Shown: one piece after another, positions 16,764 to 26,421 of the stretch
Numbering within the stretch: the first letter of the stretch is position 1
Layout of the letters: each line of letters starts with the position of its first letter
Source of the DNA: Sporosarcina luteola
GTDB lineage: Bacteria; Bacillota; Bacilli; Bacillales_A; Planococcaceae
DNA length: 64,000 nucleotides
NCBI RefSeq assembly: GCF_023715585.1
Contig: NZ_JAMBOK010000001.1
Location: 124,001 to 188,000, forward strand
Direction of reading: 5' to 3'
Program-made: the position numbers and the translations under genes
The notes under the pieces: generated by a model
What the model was told of the DNA's origin: nothing
Databases searched by the model: none
What the model saw: the letters and a program-made list of their open reading frames with translations, nothing else

Positions 16764-17201
16764 ATGATTTCTGTAAATAACAGGGATTTTCTACAGGTGC
16801 CGATTGCCGATTATTTGATTCCTGCCGAAAAAGTGGCATGTGTACAGGTCGGTAATAACGCGGAACACGCCCTTCTCGTCCTTACGAAAACCGGTTATTC
16901 TGCAATACCTGTCATTGATGTAAAGAACCATCTAAGGGGACTTCTAGGGATTGGAATGATCACAGACTCCATCTTGGGATTGGAACGGATCGAATATGAG
17001 AAGCTGGCAGATCTGAAAGTAGATCAAATCATGCAAACGGATATCCCAGCTATTAAAACAACTGATAAATTCCAAAAAGGATTGGATTTACTCATTAATC
17101 ACACATTCCTATGTGTCACTGAAGAAGATGGCACATTTGCGGGTATACTAACGAGAAGAGTCATGTTGAAAGAATTTAAAAGATATCTGTACATGAAGTA
17201 A
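16764..17201 (+). CDS. darB: CBS-domain c-di-AMP-binding protein DarB
   Basis: A 145-residue protein of two CBS motifs that closely tracks B. subtilis DarB (YkuL, 147 residues): VQVGNNAEHALLVLTKTGYS, IPVID, GLERIEYEKL, IMQTDIPAI and LTRRVMLKE. DarB binds c-di-AMP; in its apo form it activates Rel and pyruvate carboxylase. Both ktr genes and pycA are in this window. The start is ATG 16764, after AAGGAG (16748-16753); an in-frame upstream start at 16740 lacks a ribosome site. Confidence 0.9.
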   Translation: MISVNNRDFLQVPIADYLIPAEKVACVQVGNNAEHALLVLTKTGYSAIPVIDVKNHLRGLLGIGMITDSILGLERIEYEKLADLKVDQIMQTDIPAIKTTDKFQKGLDLLINHTFLCVTEEDGTFAGILTRRVMLKEFKRYLYMK

Positions 17202-17229
17202 TTTTGTCCAAGGATTATTCCTTGAATAG

Positions 17230-17252
17230 AAGGCTCCAATAGGGGCCTTTTC
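17230..17252 (+). terminator. Terminator after darB
   Basis: AAGGCTCC / GGGGCCTT with loop AATA, then TTTCC. Confidence 0.65.
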
Positions 17253-17289
17253 CTATTTCTCGGCTTTTTTGGTGGAAAGGAGAACAGTA

Positions 17290-18777
17290 ATGAAATTACA
17301 TAAAAAGACTAATCGTCCGCTCGTCCTCATATCTGTTATGTTGGCGATGTTTGTCGGTGCTGTTGAGGCGACGATCGTTTCAACGGCGATGCCTGCCATT
17401 GCGGGTGAGCTTGGAGGCTTTTCGAGGTATAGTTGGATTTTTTCCGCCTATTTGCTTATGAGTACCGTTACGGTCCTTATTTATGGAAAGTTAGCCGACT
17501 TATTCGGCCGAAAACCGATATTCTTCATAGGCTTATCAATCTTCCTATTCGGTTCCATTCTCTGCGGATTTGCCACATCGATGGAAATGCTCATTGTTTT
17601 CAGACTGATCCAAGGCTTAGGAGCAGGGGCTGTTATGCCGATAGCAACAACTATCGTCGGAGATATTTACTCCACTGAGGAACGCGCGAAAATCCAAGGG
17701 TATTTATCGAGCGTTTGGGGAATATCGGCAGTTTCTGGCCCGGTCATAGGAGGTTTGATCGTCCAATATTGGGATTGGAAATACGTTTTTTGGGTCAATG
17801 TACCATTGGGTTTGTTGGCGATGGTAGGTATTTACTTTTTCCTTCAAGAACCGGCGACCGAAAGAAAAGTGGCAATCGATATAAAGGGAGCCGCGCTATT
17901 GACGACATCGTTATCAATTATCCTATTCTGGCTTGTGGAAGGCGGACAAGCCTTTGGCAGATTTTCAACGACAAGCCTTCTCCTCATCATTCTAGGCTCC
18001 GGGCTCTTTACATTGTTCATTTGGATTGAAAGGAAAGCGGTAGATCCTATGATGCCGTTCGCCATCTGGAAGAACCCGGTTATTTTGTATGCCAATCTTG
18101 TTTCATTGACTACGGGTGTAATTCTGATTGGTGTATCCTCGTACCTGCCCACTTACGTAACTGGCGTTATGGAACAGTCTGCTATGGTAGCTGGGTTCAC
18201 ATTGACCGCCATGTCGATCGGGTGGCCGATTGCATCTTCCATTGCTGGCCATTTGCTGATCAGGTTCGGAACGTTCAAAGTTTCCTTTGCAGGTGGCATC
18301 TCGCTTGTAATAGGTTCAATGATGTTTGTTTGGATGACGGGCGAATCAGGTCCTTTATGGGCCGCATTTTCAAGCTTTTTCGTAGGTATCGGAATGGGCT
18401 TGACAAGCACATCCTTCATCGTAACAATTCAAGGGGCTGTAAGCCGTGAACAAAGGGGATCGGCAACTGCCGCGAATATGTTCATGCGTAATTTCGGAAA
18501 TACGGTTGGCGCAGCTATTTTTGGCGCAGTTTTGAATGGGTCATTGATGTCGACGTTCCGAGCGAAAAATCTCGATTATGAGGTGAATGATATAAATTTA
18601 TTATTGACAGAAGAATCAAGGTCGACAGTACCCCATACAAAATTGACTATATTACAGCAAGCGCTGGATGGATCTTTGCAATGGGTGTATGTGGCTGTTC
18701 TCGTTTTTGCAGTGATCAGCCTGCTGCTCATATTGCGGATCCCGAGGGGAAAGGTGGTTCTTCATGACGACAACTGA
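17290..18777 (+). CDS. MFS drug exporter, DHA2 (14-helix) type
   Basis: A 495-residue major-facilitator protein of the EmrB/QacA class. Motif A appears as GKLADLFGRKP, motif C-type glycines as GISAVSGPVIGG, and an acidic helix 1 segment as GAVEATIVSTAMP. About 14 hydrophobic helices are present. The substrate is unknown. The start is ATG 17290 after GAAAGGAG. It overlaps ccpC by 14 bp, so the pump and regulator are probably one transcript. This is not the 12-helix YkuC found near here in B. subtilis. Confidence 0.88.
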   Translation: MKLHKKTNRPLVLISVMLAMFVGAVEATIVSTAMPAIAGELGGFSRYSWIFSAYLLMSTVTVLIYGKLADLFGRKPIFFIGLSIFLFGSILCGFATSMEMLIVFRLIQGLGAGAVMPIATTIVGDIYSTEERAKIQGYLSSVWGISAVSGPVIGGLIVQYWDWKYVFWVNVPLGLLAMVGIYFFLQEPATERKVAIDIKGAALLTTSLSIILFWLVEGGQAFGRFSTTSLLLIILGSGLFTLFIWIERKAVDPMMPFAIWKNPVILYANLVSLTTGVILIGVSSYLPTYVTGVMEQSAMVAGFTLTAMSIGWPIASSIAGHLLIRFGTFKVSFAGGISLVIGSMMFVWMTGESGPLWAAFSSFFVGIGMGLTSTSFIVTIQGAVSREQRGSATAANMFMRNFGNTVGAAIFGAVLNGSLMSTFRAKNLDYEVNDINLLLTEESRSTVPHTKLTILQQALDGSLQWVYVAVLVFAVISLLLILRIPRGKVVLHDDN

Positions 18778-19654
18778 GCTGGAAATCATAAAAGCTTTGG
18801 CGGAAGAAGGAAATATGCGCAAGGCGGCTGAACGTCTTTTTCTATCTCAGCCAGCTTTGTCCCAACGCCTGCAGACGATAGAGAAAGATTGGGGAACGAT
18901 GTTATTTATCCGTTCACAAAAAGGGCTGGAGCCGACTCCGGCGGGTGAGCTTGTGATTGCTTTCGCAAAGGAGACGATCCAGAAAAAAGAGGAAACCGCG
19001 GAGATGATCGCCTCTTTGGCGGATAAAGTACACGGTACCCTTAAAATCGCCTGCGCTTCCATTGTAGGGCAAACATGGCTGCCACAAGTGTTGAAAGAAT
19101 TTGTCAGCATGTATCCGGATGCGAAAATTTCCTTAATGACGGGCTGGAGCTCGGAAATTGTGAAAGCACTCTATGAAGGGGAAGCGCATGTAGGGATCGT
19201 GCGAGGACAGGTGGACTGGAAGAGCAGGAAATCCTATTTATTCAGGGATCGTCTCTATCTGGTCGATCAAGAAATTACATCGATTAATGAACTGGTGGAA
19301 ACAAAGCGGCCGTTCATTCAGTTTAAAAGCGACTCCAATTATTATATGGAAATCCAACGGTGGTGGCAGCGTCATTTTTCACAATATCCGAGAAGGCAAA
19401 TTACCGTCGATCAAATTGAAACATGCAAGCAGCTGGCATTGAACGGAATCGGCTATGCGATTTTGCCTTCCATCACACTGGCGGGAGATGAAAAAGTGAA
19501 TAAAATTCCTTTGCTGAATAGCGAAGAGGAATTCGAACTGACGAGGGATACTTGGTTGATCGGTTATGATTCCACCTTTGAACTGAAGCAAGTGAGCGCC
19601 TTTACGGAAGTCCTTGATGCACATGCCGAAAAGTTAAGAAAAGAATTGAAGTAA
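18764..19654 (+). CDS. ccpC: LysR-type citrate-responsive regulator CcpC
   Basis: A 296-residue LysR regulator with N-terminal HTH (NMRKAAERLFLSQPALSQRLQTIEK, in two overlapping halves) and an effector domain containing GWSSEIVKALYEG, RPFIQFKSDS, DQIETCKQLALNGIGYAILP and DTWLIGY. These are the same blocks as in B. subtilis CcpC, which represses aconitase and citrate synthase and is relieved by citrate. Its targets citB and citZ are not in the window, but pdhABCD and pycA are. It overlaps the upstream MFS gene. Confidence 0.92.
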   Translation: MTTTELEIIKALAEEGNMRKAAERLFLSQPALSQRLQTIEKDWGTMLFIRSQKGLEPTPAGELVIAFAKETIQKKEETAEMIASLADKVHGTLKIACASIVGQTWLPQVLKEFVSMYPDAKISLMTGWSSEIVKALYEGEAHVGIVRGQVDWKSRKSYLFRDRLYLVDQEITSINELVETKRPFIQFKSDSNYYMEIQRWWQRHFSQYPRRQITVDQIETCKQLALNGIGYAILPSITLAGDEKVNKIPLLNSEEEFELTRDTWLIGYDSTFELKQVSAFTEVLDAHAEKLRKELK

Positions 19655-19734
19655 AAGGAACTTTCCTAATTTTGCTACGTACTAATTAGAGAAGGTATAC
19701 AGAATATTGGCGGTGTCCAATTGGGGGTTGCAAT

Positions 19735-22152
19735 ATGTGGAAGAAACAGTGGGGAATCATACTTGCCATACTAGTTTTTTGCTTGTTTTTGCCGGGAATC
19801 CAGGCATCCGCTGCACCTGAATTGAAAGTCAAGGTGACTGCGGGATTTGATGGAAAAGCGAAATACGGCAAAGGAGCGCCAATTACGGTCGAAATCGAAA
19901 ATAACGGAACTACCGCATTCATCGGTGATATGGTCATTGATACACAGCAGTCATATGAATCCGGCGTCGGTGAAGTATTTCCAGTGGATATCCAGGCGGG
20001 AGATACGAAAACCATAACATTCATCAATCAGAAAATGTTCGATTTCAATATGTATGGAATGAATGCTAAGTCCATCTTCTTTTACGAAGGAGGGTGGAAA
20101 AAAGGCAAAGAGATCGACCATAAAGGAAGCCAGCAGATTACAGTTGCAATGTATCACGACGATACAAAAATACTAACTGCTTTCACAGACAACATCGACC
20201 GTTTATCCGCTTTGAAGGGGATGCGATTAACGAACTTTCCGGGCACTCAAATGATTGATGCTGCTAAAATTGCAGCGTTGAAGCTGCCGGAAGAAGCTGC
20301 CGGTTGGGGACCTACGGATATGATCATCGTGGACGAATATCCGATTGCAGACATGTCGGCAGTTGAGCAGGAAGCGTTACTGAACTGGGTCCGCTCGGGC
20401 GGTATTATCATTTTTGGAGGCTCTGATCATTTAGCGGCGGAGTCTGGTATATTTGCAGAGCATTTGCCATTGACGCTGAATGGAAAGAAGACAATCGGCC
20501 CGGAAGCTTTCAATGAGTGGGCGTCTAGAGAAGATTTTGATAAGGAAATCGCGATAGCTTCAGCTGTTTTAAATCCCGATTCGAAAGTCGTATATTCCAA
20601 GGGATCGGATATTCTATCCGCTTCCAAACCGCTCGGCAAAGGGATTGTAATGCAAACGACGTTTTCTATAGGAGATGAGCCCTTTTCAAAAATGCATGGA
20701 GCTGCGGCAGTATGGAAAACTTTGCTCGATACGGCAAGTCAAGCAGCGACTGCAAGTGGCATGATGCCATATTATAACGATCCGATGGAATCATTGCGGT
20801 GGACTTTAGGAAATTCGAATGAACTATTTCCTTCCTTTAAAGTTTCTGCACCATTTCTTTTCGGCGTGATCCTCTTCTATATTATTATCATCATTCCGGT
20901 CTTATATATCGTATTAAAAAGGAAAGACAAGCGAGAACATGCCTGGTGGATTATTCCTGCGATATCCGTTGGAGTCTCCGTTTTCATCTTCGCATATGGG
21001 GCGCGTGATCGGATCGGGCAGGCTCAACTCCAGCAAACTTCGATCTTCGACGTGGAACAGGATGGCAGACTGACCGGCTATTTCGTTGAATCGATTTTGA
21101 CAAACAAAGCGGACGATTTTATTTTCTCCGCACCGAAAGAAACGACAATGTCGACCTACACTCCTTACTCGATGGGACTGTTCGGACGTTCTTCAATGGG
21201 GGTGAATTCTCATAAGCGGGCAATTCTTGAGAGAAGTGCTGCCGGTTCTACTTTGCATCTTCGCGATATCGGCTATTGGGATGTCTCGACAATTTACGGG
21301 CAAACGACGTTAGAGGAAGTCGGAAATTTCAATATTGATTTGACAGTGAAAGACAAACAGTTAACAGGTGAAATTACAAATAATTTTCCGTTTCCAGTGA
21401 ACGACCTAGCTATCTGGTCCGGAACAAGCAGAATAAAAGTCGGTGATCTGGGTCCTGGCGAAACACTGAAGGTGAATGAAACATTGAAGTCCTCGACATT
21501 GGTTAGAAAACGGTCTTCCAACTCAATGCATATGGGGCCAATGCCTGCAAATACCGATGACTTGACGAAAATAAGAAAAGACAGTCTTATCACATTCTCA
21601 GGTGAGTTCATGAGCAACGATCCGAAGCCGGCGCTTATCGGCTATACAGATACAAAACTCGTACCGATTGAACTCGCAAAAACAAAGGCTGCGACAGATT
21701 CTTTGGCATTGCTTTCGCAGACGTTCACACCGAAAGTCGAGTTTAGCGGAAGCTTTACAGTAGACCCTGAAATGATGACGATGAACCTTCTTTCCGAGGC
21801 GAACAACATACAGGCTCATCCTGTTGGGTATGCGGCGAATACGTATTATTTTGACGAAGATACGTATATCCAAACGTGGCAAGTGCCCGAGGATTTAGTG
21901 AAAAAAGTATCCGTTTGGAAATCAATGGACATTTCGAAAATACAAAAACAGTTATACACACTTCAAATTTGGAATGTAAAAACGCAAACGTATGAAACGC
22001 TTGAATCCGAAAGGAAACTGACGTTGGATTCAATTGATGACTATATTACGGCTGGTGGAAAAGTCACATTCAAGATGGAGTTCATTAATAAACAACACGG
22101 CAATGAAGGGCAAACGCCTTCTATCCATTTGCATGGCGAGGTGAAGAGATGA
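19735..22152 (+). CDS. Large exported membrane protein heading the ABC-MoxR-vWA operon
   Basis: An 805-residue protein with a signal peptide (hydrophobic 6-22, cleavage near ASA at 25-27), an extracytoplasmic beta-rich region, a stretch resembling a glutamine-amidotransferase-like Rossmann fold (VRSGGIIIFGGSDHL), two transmembrane helices at about 373-392 and 404-425, and a second extracytoplasmic part of about 370 residues. I do not recognise a named family. It reads into the ABC ATPase gene with an ATGA overlap, so it is probably the outer partner of that transporter. GGGGGT precedes the ATG. Confidence 0.82.
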   Translation: MWKKQWGIILAILVFCLFLPGIQASAAPELKVKVTAGFDGKAKYGKGAPITVEIENNGTTAFIGDMVIDTQQSYESGVGEVFPVDIQAGDTKTITFINQKMFDFNMYGMNAKSIFFYEGGWKKGKEIDHKGSQQITVAMYHDDTKILTAFTDNIDRLSALKGMRLTNFPGTQMIDAAKIAALKLPEEAAGWGPTDMIIVDEYPIADMSAVEQEALLNWVRSGGIIIFGGSDHLAAESGIFAEHLPLTLNGKKTIGPEAFNEWASREDFDKEIAIASAVLNPDSKVVYSKGSDILSASKPLGKGIVMQTTFSIGDEPFSKMHGAAAVWKTLLDTASQAATASGMMPYYNDPMESLRWTLGNSNELFPSFKVSAPFLFGVILFYIIIIIPVLYIVLKRKDKREHAWWIIPAISVGVSVFIFAYGARDRIGQAQLQQTSIFDVEQDGRLTGYFVESILTNKADDFIFSAPKETTMSTYTPYSMGLFGRSSMGVNSHKRAILERSAAGSTLHLRDIGYWDVSTIYGQTTLEEVGNFNIDLTVKDKQLTGEITNNFPFPVNDLAIWSGTSRIKVGDLGPGETLKVNETLKSSTLVRKRSSNSMHMGPMPANTDDLTKIRKDSLITFSGEFMSNDPKPALIGYTDTKLVPIELAKTKAATDSLALLSQTFTPKVEFSGSFTVDPEMMTMNLLSEANNIQAHPVGYAANTYYFDEDTYIQTWQVPEDLVKKVSVWKSMDISKIQKQLYTLQIWNVKTQTYETLESERKLTLDSIDDYITAGGKVTFKMEFINKQHGNEGQTPSIHLHGEVKR

Positions 22153-23078
22153 TTGAGATTAAAGGTTTGACGAAGAAATATGGTCAATTCACCGCCCTTG
22201 ATAATTTGAATTTAACATTGGATGAAGGAACTGTCTTTGGATTTGTCGGTGCAAATGGTGCCGGTAAATCCACGACATTCCTAATCCTTTCCACATTGTT
22301 GCAGCCTACTTCTGGCGATGTGATTATCAACGGGGTAAGCGTGCGGGAAAAACCTGCAGACATTCGTAAGCTGATTGGCTATATGCCGGACTTTTTTGGC
22401 GTGTATGATCAGTTGAAGGCTGAAGAATACCTCGATTTTTATGGCGCAAGCTACGGAATTCCTGAAGAGGAAAGGAAGAAACTCATCCCGCAGCTGTTGG
22501 AACTGGTGAATCTTTCGCACAAAAGCGATTCCTATGTCGACCTGCTGTCACGGGGGATGAAGCAGAGATTATGTTTGGCCAGATGCCTTATCCACGATCC
22601 AAAAGTGCTCATTTTGGATGAACCGGCATCCGGGTTAGATCCGAGAGCGCGAATAGAAATGCGCGATATTTTAAAAACGCTGAAAGGTATGGGGAAGACG
22701 ATTTTAATATCTTCGCATATTTTGCCTGAATTAGCTGAGATGTGTGATGAAATCGGAGTCATTGACAATGGCAAACTGATAGCGCATGGTTCAGTTGCGG
22801 AAATACAGAAAAAGCTGCAAGGCGAAAAAACGATTACAGTCCGTTTAGCGGAGCAATCCGCCGAAGCCATCTCATTTTTTGAAGAACAGCCTTTTGTCAC
22901 TTCCATTGAAAAGCTTGCAGGAGATGAAGGGATCTCTTTCATTTATAGAGGTGAGGAAGCGGAGCAGATCGATATGCTGAAACGTGCAATCCTCAACGAT
23001 TTGCCGATTCTTTCCTTCATGGAGCATGTCACGAACTTGGAAGATGTCTTTATGGAAATAACGAAAGGGGCCGACTGA
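22149..23078 (+). CDS. ABC transporter ATP-binding protein
   Basis: A 309-residue ATPase with Walker A GANGAGKST, signature LSRGMKQRL, Walker B LILDEPASGLDP and the switch His in LISSHILPELAE. It belongs to the CcmA/NatA-like exporter class, with a C-terminal extension of about 80 residues. Its start overlaps the preceding stop (ATGA), and the permease begins 2 nt after its stop. Confidence 0.93.
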   Translation: MIEIKGLTKKYGQFTALDNLNLTLDEGTVFGFVGANGAGKSTTFLILSTLLQPTSGDVIINGVSVREKPADIRKLIGYMPDFFGVYDQLKAEEYLDFYGASYGIPEEERKKLIPQLLELVNLSHKSDSYVDLLSRGMKQRLCLARCLIHDPKVLILDEPASGLDPRARIEMRDILKTLKGMGKTILISSHILPELAEMCDEIGVIDNGKLIAHGSVAEIQKKLQGEKTITVRLAEQSAEAISFFEEQPFVTSIEKLAGDEGISFIYRGEEAEQIDMLKRAILNDLPILSFMEHVTNLEDVFMEITKGAD

Positions 23079-23080
23079 AG

Positions 23081-23926
23081 ATGAATTTTACTAATCCAGT
23101 TCTTTTTAAAGAGTTGAAACTCAGATTTCGGTCATTCAAAGGTTTCAATGGCATCCTATTCTTTCTGTTGGCGATGTGCATTTTTGTCTTCGGTTATATT
23201 TTTCTGACGCTCAATCTGACAGGAACATCCTATTTTAGGCCGAGTCAAAGCTTTGTCCTGTTTGCCTTCCTCTCCTATATTCAGCTAGGACTCGTATTGT
23301 TTACAGCTCCAGGCTTGACGGCAGGTTCAATCAGTTCGGAAAGGGAGAAACAAACATTGCCGATTTTATTGACGACATCGCAAAGCTCTTTTCAGATCAT
23401 TTCCGGTAAGATGCTATCCTCGGTCGCTTTTTTACTGTTGCTAATCGTCGCAGGGCTTCCGGTTTACAGCTTGGTCTTCTTATTCGGTGGAATCTCACCA
23501 GGGGATTTCGTGAAGATCTTCCTGTTCCTATTTGTGACATTACTTGCTATCGGCAGCATCGGCGTCCTGTTCTCAACGTTAATCCGAAGAACGGTTGTCT
23601 CGATGATTGCAACATACGGTACAATGCTATTCCTGTCGGTAGTGACCGGGTTTCTGTTCATTATCGTCATACAAATGAAAGCATTTAATCAGATGGGGAC
23701 TCCGGTGACATCGCCTTCTTATTTAGGACAGTTTTTAGCTTCCATTAATCCGGCAGTGTTATTCGCGACATTCCTATCGCCTGAAATAAATCGGTCGATC
23801 ACCGAAATGACGAAGATCGATTTTCCAATATGGGCAGGCTATTTGATTTTTTACGGAATCGTTACTGCATTGGCTCTTTTCATAGCTGTAAAGAAATTAC
23901 GTGTAAATATGAAACGATTAAAATGA
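23081..23926 (+). CDS. ABC-2 type transporter permease
   Basis: A 281-residue integral membrane protein with about six hydrophobic helices and the ABC-2 motif GLTAGSISSEREKQTLPILL between helices 2 and 3. It pairs with the ATPase encoded directly upstream. The organisation resembles the GldA/GldF exporters of gliding bacteria, where a large extracytoplasmic partner also occurs, but that is only an analogy. AAAGGGG precedes the ATG. Confidence 0.88.
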   Translation: MNFTNPVLFKELKLRFRSFKGFNGILFFLLAMCIFVFGYIFLTLNLTGTSYFRPSQSFVLFAFLSYIQLGLVLFTAPGLTAGSISSEREKQTLPILLTTSQSSFQIISGKMLSSVAFLLLLIVAGLPVYSLVFLFGGISPGDFVKIFLFLFVTLLAIGSIGVLFSTLIRRTVVSMIATYGTMLFLSVVTGFLFIIVIQMKAFNQMGTPVTSPSYLGQFLASINPAVLFATFLSPEINRSITEMTKIDFPIWAGYLIFYGIVTALALFIAVKKLRVNMKRLK

Positions 23927-23939
23927 TGGGGTGAGGCAG

Positions 23940-25406
23940 ATGGAAGGGAAATCAGCATTACATCGATATGTCGGAAAAGCGCTCGCCTCATTGCGACTCG
24001 AGCGATCTGTCCATATGCTGCAAACAGGGCTTTTCATGACTGCTTTGTTGTCTACATTGTTCCTTGCTGCTTCCAGATTGTTCATATTGCCTCATTATGA
24101 ATGGATTGCCTTTTGGATCGCTGTAGCTTCTCTGGTTGCATCGCTCGTCGTACTTTTCCTAAAGAACGTCCGCCAAGAAGAGGCTGTTTGGAAGCTTGAC
24201 CAATATGTACCGGACAATTTGCTCGTCACCGCTTTAGACGATCGCATCCAACAGTCGGACTTTGCGCATGCGATAATGCAGCGGGCGGAAAGTGCGATGG
24301 GGATTGCTTATCCGCAATTCAAGAAACGGGATAAAAAATATGTAAATGGGAAAATGCTGGCAGGTTTTCTAATTCTGCTCACAAGTTCCGTCTTCTTACT
24401 CGTTTTTCCTTCCATAGCTCAACAAGAAGCGAAAGCCGTTGCTAAGGAAAAGGAAATCATAGAAGAATTGAAGAAGGAAGTCGCGAATCTCATGAAGAAG
24501 GAAAAAGATCCTGAGAAGAAAAAGGATTTGGCAGAACTTGCGGAGAAACTGAAAGAGGCAACTACGACCGAAGAAACATTAAGGGAATTAGTTAAAAAAC
24601 AAAAGGAATTTAAGTTGAAGGAACAACGATTGGCCGAAAAGAAGAATGCTTCTGAAGACGGTTTGAGTGATTCCGAGGAAAAGGAACTCGAAGAACTTAA
24701 ATCGATTGTTGACCAACTCGCACAGCAAGCAGGGAAAGCGCAGAGCGCATTGAATAAAATCGGAAAAGCCCCTTCATTGCCGGCTTTGGCGAGTGCCGGG
24801 ACTCCCCCTTCAATAAGCAATGGTCCAGTTGGATCTAACGCCAAGCCCGGTACTGGACAGTCCCAAGGTGGTGGGGGAGGAGAAAGCCAAGGTCAGGGCC
24901 AAGGTCAAGGTCAAGGCGAAGGTCAAGGTCAAGGCGAAGGTCAAGGCCAAGGAGAAGGTCAAGGCCATGGCGAAGGTCAAGGCCAAGGCGAAGGTCAAGG
25001 CCAAGGCGAAGGTCAAGGCCAAGGCCAAGGCCAAGGCGGAGGACAAGGCGGAGGCCAAGGTCAAGGCGAAGGTCAAGGTCAGGGTCAGGGTCAAGGCCAG
25101 GGTCAAGGTCAGGGCCAAGGTTCAGGGTCAGGAGCAGGAACTGGCAAAGGTGGACGCGATCTACTATCAATTCCGTCCGATCGAATGGGCAGGTCCAACG
25201 ATCCTTCTGTAGTAGGCGGTAAGCTCGGCGAAGGAGAATTCATCGAAGAAAATGAACGCGAAGGCCTTGTTGAAAGAGGGGCAGTACGGCCATATCAAGA
25301 AGTGGTTGGCAGCTATAAAGACGCCTATTTAAGAGGATCGGATAAAATGAATCTCCCTGCAGATTTACAGCGGGTCCTTTCCGATTACTTTTCATCAATC
25401 GAATGA
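23940..25406 (+). CDS. Membrane-anchored coiled-coil protein with a Gly/Gln repeat tail
   Basis: About 488 residues. Two helices near 30-75 and one near 140-160 anchor it. A Lys/Glu-rich coiled coil spans about 165-275, then a Ser/Pro/Gly linker, then about 90 residues of Gly-Gln and Gly-Glu dipeptides, and a conserved-looking C-terminal 85 residues with RDLLSIPSDRMG and LPADLQRVLSDYFSSIE. The layout resembles DUF4175-type proteins linked to MoxR/vWA clusters, but homology is not established. The start is taken at ATG 23940 after GGGGTGAGG; GTG 23931 is possible. Confidence 0.8.
   Translation: MEGKSALHRYVGKALASLRLERSVHMLQTGLFMTALLSTLFLAASRLFILPHYEWIAFWIAVASLVASLVVLFLKNVRQEEAVWKLDQYVPDNLLVTALDDRIQQSDFAHAIMQRAESAMGIAYPQFKKRDKKYVNGKMLAGFLILLTSSVFLLVFPSIAQQEAKAVAKEKEIIEELKKEVANLMKKEKDPEKKKDLAELAEKLKEATTTEETLRELVKKQKEFKLKEQRLAEKKNASEDGLSDSEEKELEELKSIVDQLAQQAGKAQSALNKIGKAPSLPALASAGTPPSISNGPVGSNAKPGTGQSQGGGGGESQGQGQGQGQGEGQGQGEGQGQGEGQGHGEGQGQGEGQGQGEGQGQGQGQGGGQGGGQGQGEGQGQGQGQGQGQGQGQGSGSGAGTGKGGRDLLSIPSDRMGRSNDPSVVGGKLGEGEFIEENEREGLVERGAVRPYQEVVGSYKDAYLRGSDKMNLPADLQRVLSDYFSSIE
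24880..25130 (+). repeat. In-frame hexanucleotide repeat encoding a Gly-Gln/Gly-Glu tract
   Basis: Tandem GGTCAA, GGCCAA and GGCGAA units (period 6, with longer 12 and 18-nt patterns). Because the unit is two codons, any gain or loss keeps the frame. All six frames are nearly free of stops here, which explains the overlapping false reading frames. Confidence 0.9.
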
Positions 25407-25428
25407 CAAATGGATAGGAGTTGTAAGA

Positions 25429-26421
25429 ATGTCATTTACACCAGAGCAATTCGAAGAAATGAGCACACGGCTTGCAGAAGTACGGGAAGAAATCGGGAAA
25501 TTCATTGTAGGACAACACGAAGCAGTCGAATTCTCGATCTATTCCATTTTAGCGGATGGGCATGCCTTGTTGGAGGGGCTACCAGGCTTAGGAAAGACGA
25601 TGCTGATCCGGACGATATCCGAGGTTTTGGACCTGTCTTTTTCCCGTATTCAGTTTACACCGGATCTTATGCCAGCCGATATAACAGGAACGAGCATTTT
25701 AGAACGGAGTCCGGAAGGGGTTCAACGTTTTGTTTTCAAAGAAGGGCCGATATTCAGCCAGATGGTATTGGCGGATGAAATTAACCGTGCCACGCCGAAG
25801 ACGCAAAGTGCTTTGCTTGAAGCGATGGGAGAAAAAACAGTTACTGTACTAGGCGAAACCCGGAAGATGTCAAGGCCATTCTTCGTCCTTGCCACGCAGA
25901 ATCCGATTGAGATGGAAGGAACATATCCACTGCCTGAAGCGCAGATGGACCGATTTTTATGCAAGATTCATCTTCCTTATCCCGCAAAGGAAGAATTGAA
26001 GGAAATTATGCTGAGGACAACCGGAGCGAAAAGGGTTGCCATCAAAAAAGTGATGGATACGGAGACAATTATTTTGGCACAAGAAATGGCGAAATCGGTT
26101 ATCATTGCGGATGAAATGCTGGATTACGCGGTCGATCTAGTTTCAGCGACACATCATCGAACGGATGCAGAAGATGATTGGAATCAATTTGTCCAATATG
26201 GAAGCGGTCCTCGTGGGCTGCAATCCATTATCCGTTTGGCAAAAGCAAGGGCATTGATGGCGGGTCGTTTCCATGTATCGATTGCGGATATAAAAACAGT
26301 TGCCAAACCGGCGTTGAGACACCGGATCCTCATCAATTACGAGGGGGAAGCGGAAGGAATCGATGTTGATAAGCTTATCGATCGTTTACTAGAGGATATA
26401 CGCCAAGGAGCGCAAGTCTGA
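25429..26421 (+). CDS. MoxR-family AAA+ ATPase (second locus)
   Basis: A 330-residue MoxR ATPase: Walker A GLPGLGKT (50-57), Walker B VLADEIN, sensor-1 region ATQNPIEMEGTYPLPEAQMD, and a C-terminal lid. It is distinct from the copy at 8605-9540. It is predicted to remodel the DUF58/vWA proteins encoded next to it. AGGAG precedes the ATG, and its stop shares one base with the DUF58 start (TGATG). Confidence 0.93.
   Translation: MSFTPEQFEEMSTRLAEVREEIGKFIVGQHEAVEFSIYSILADGHALLEGLPGLGKTMLIRTISEVLDLSFSRIQFTPDLMPADITGTSILERSPEGVQRFVFKEGPIFSQMVLADEINRATPKTQSALLEAMGEKTVTVLGETRKMSRPFFVLATQNPIEMEGTYPLPEAQMDRFLCKIHLPYPAKEELKEIMLRTTGAKRVAIKKVMDTETIILAQEMAKSVIIADEMLDYAVDLVSATHHRTDAEDDWNQFVQYGSGPRGLQSIIRLAKARALMAGRFHVSIADIKTVAKPALRHRILINYEGEAEGIDVDKLIDRLLEDIRQGAQV

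Noticed and set aside
17290-18777. Calling the DHA2 pump ykuC by position
   Set aside because: YkuC is a 12-helix protein of about 430 residues; this one has about 14 helices and 495 residues, so only a general name is given.
24880-25130. Regular repeats that might suggest a CRISPR array
   Set aside because: The period is 6 nt with no spacers and it is in frame inside a gene; no cas genes are present.
24419-25212. Several long reading frames on both strands across the Gly/Gln tract
   Set aside because: They arise because the 6-nt repeat leaves every frame open; they encode monotonous Leu/Thr/Ala or Lys/Val/Ala repeats and have no ribosome sites.
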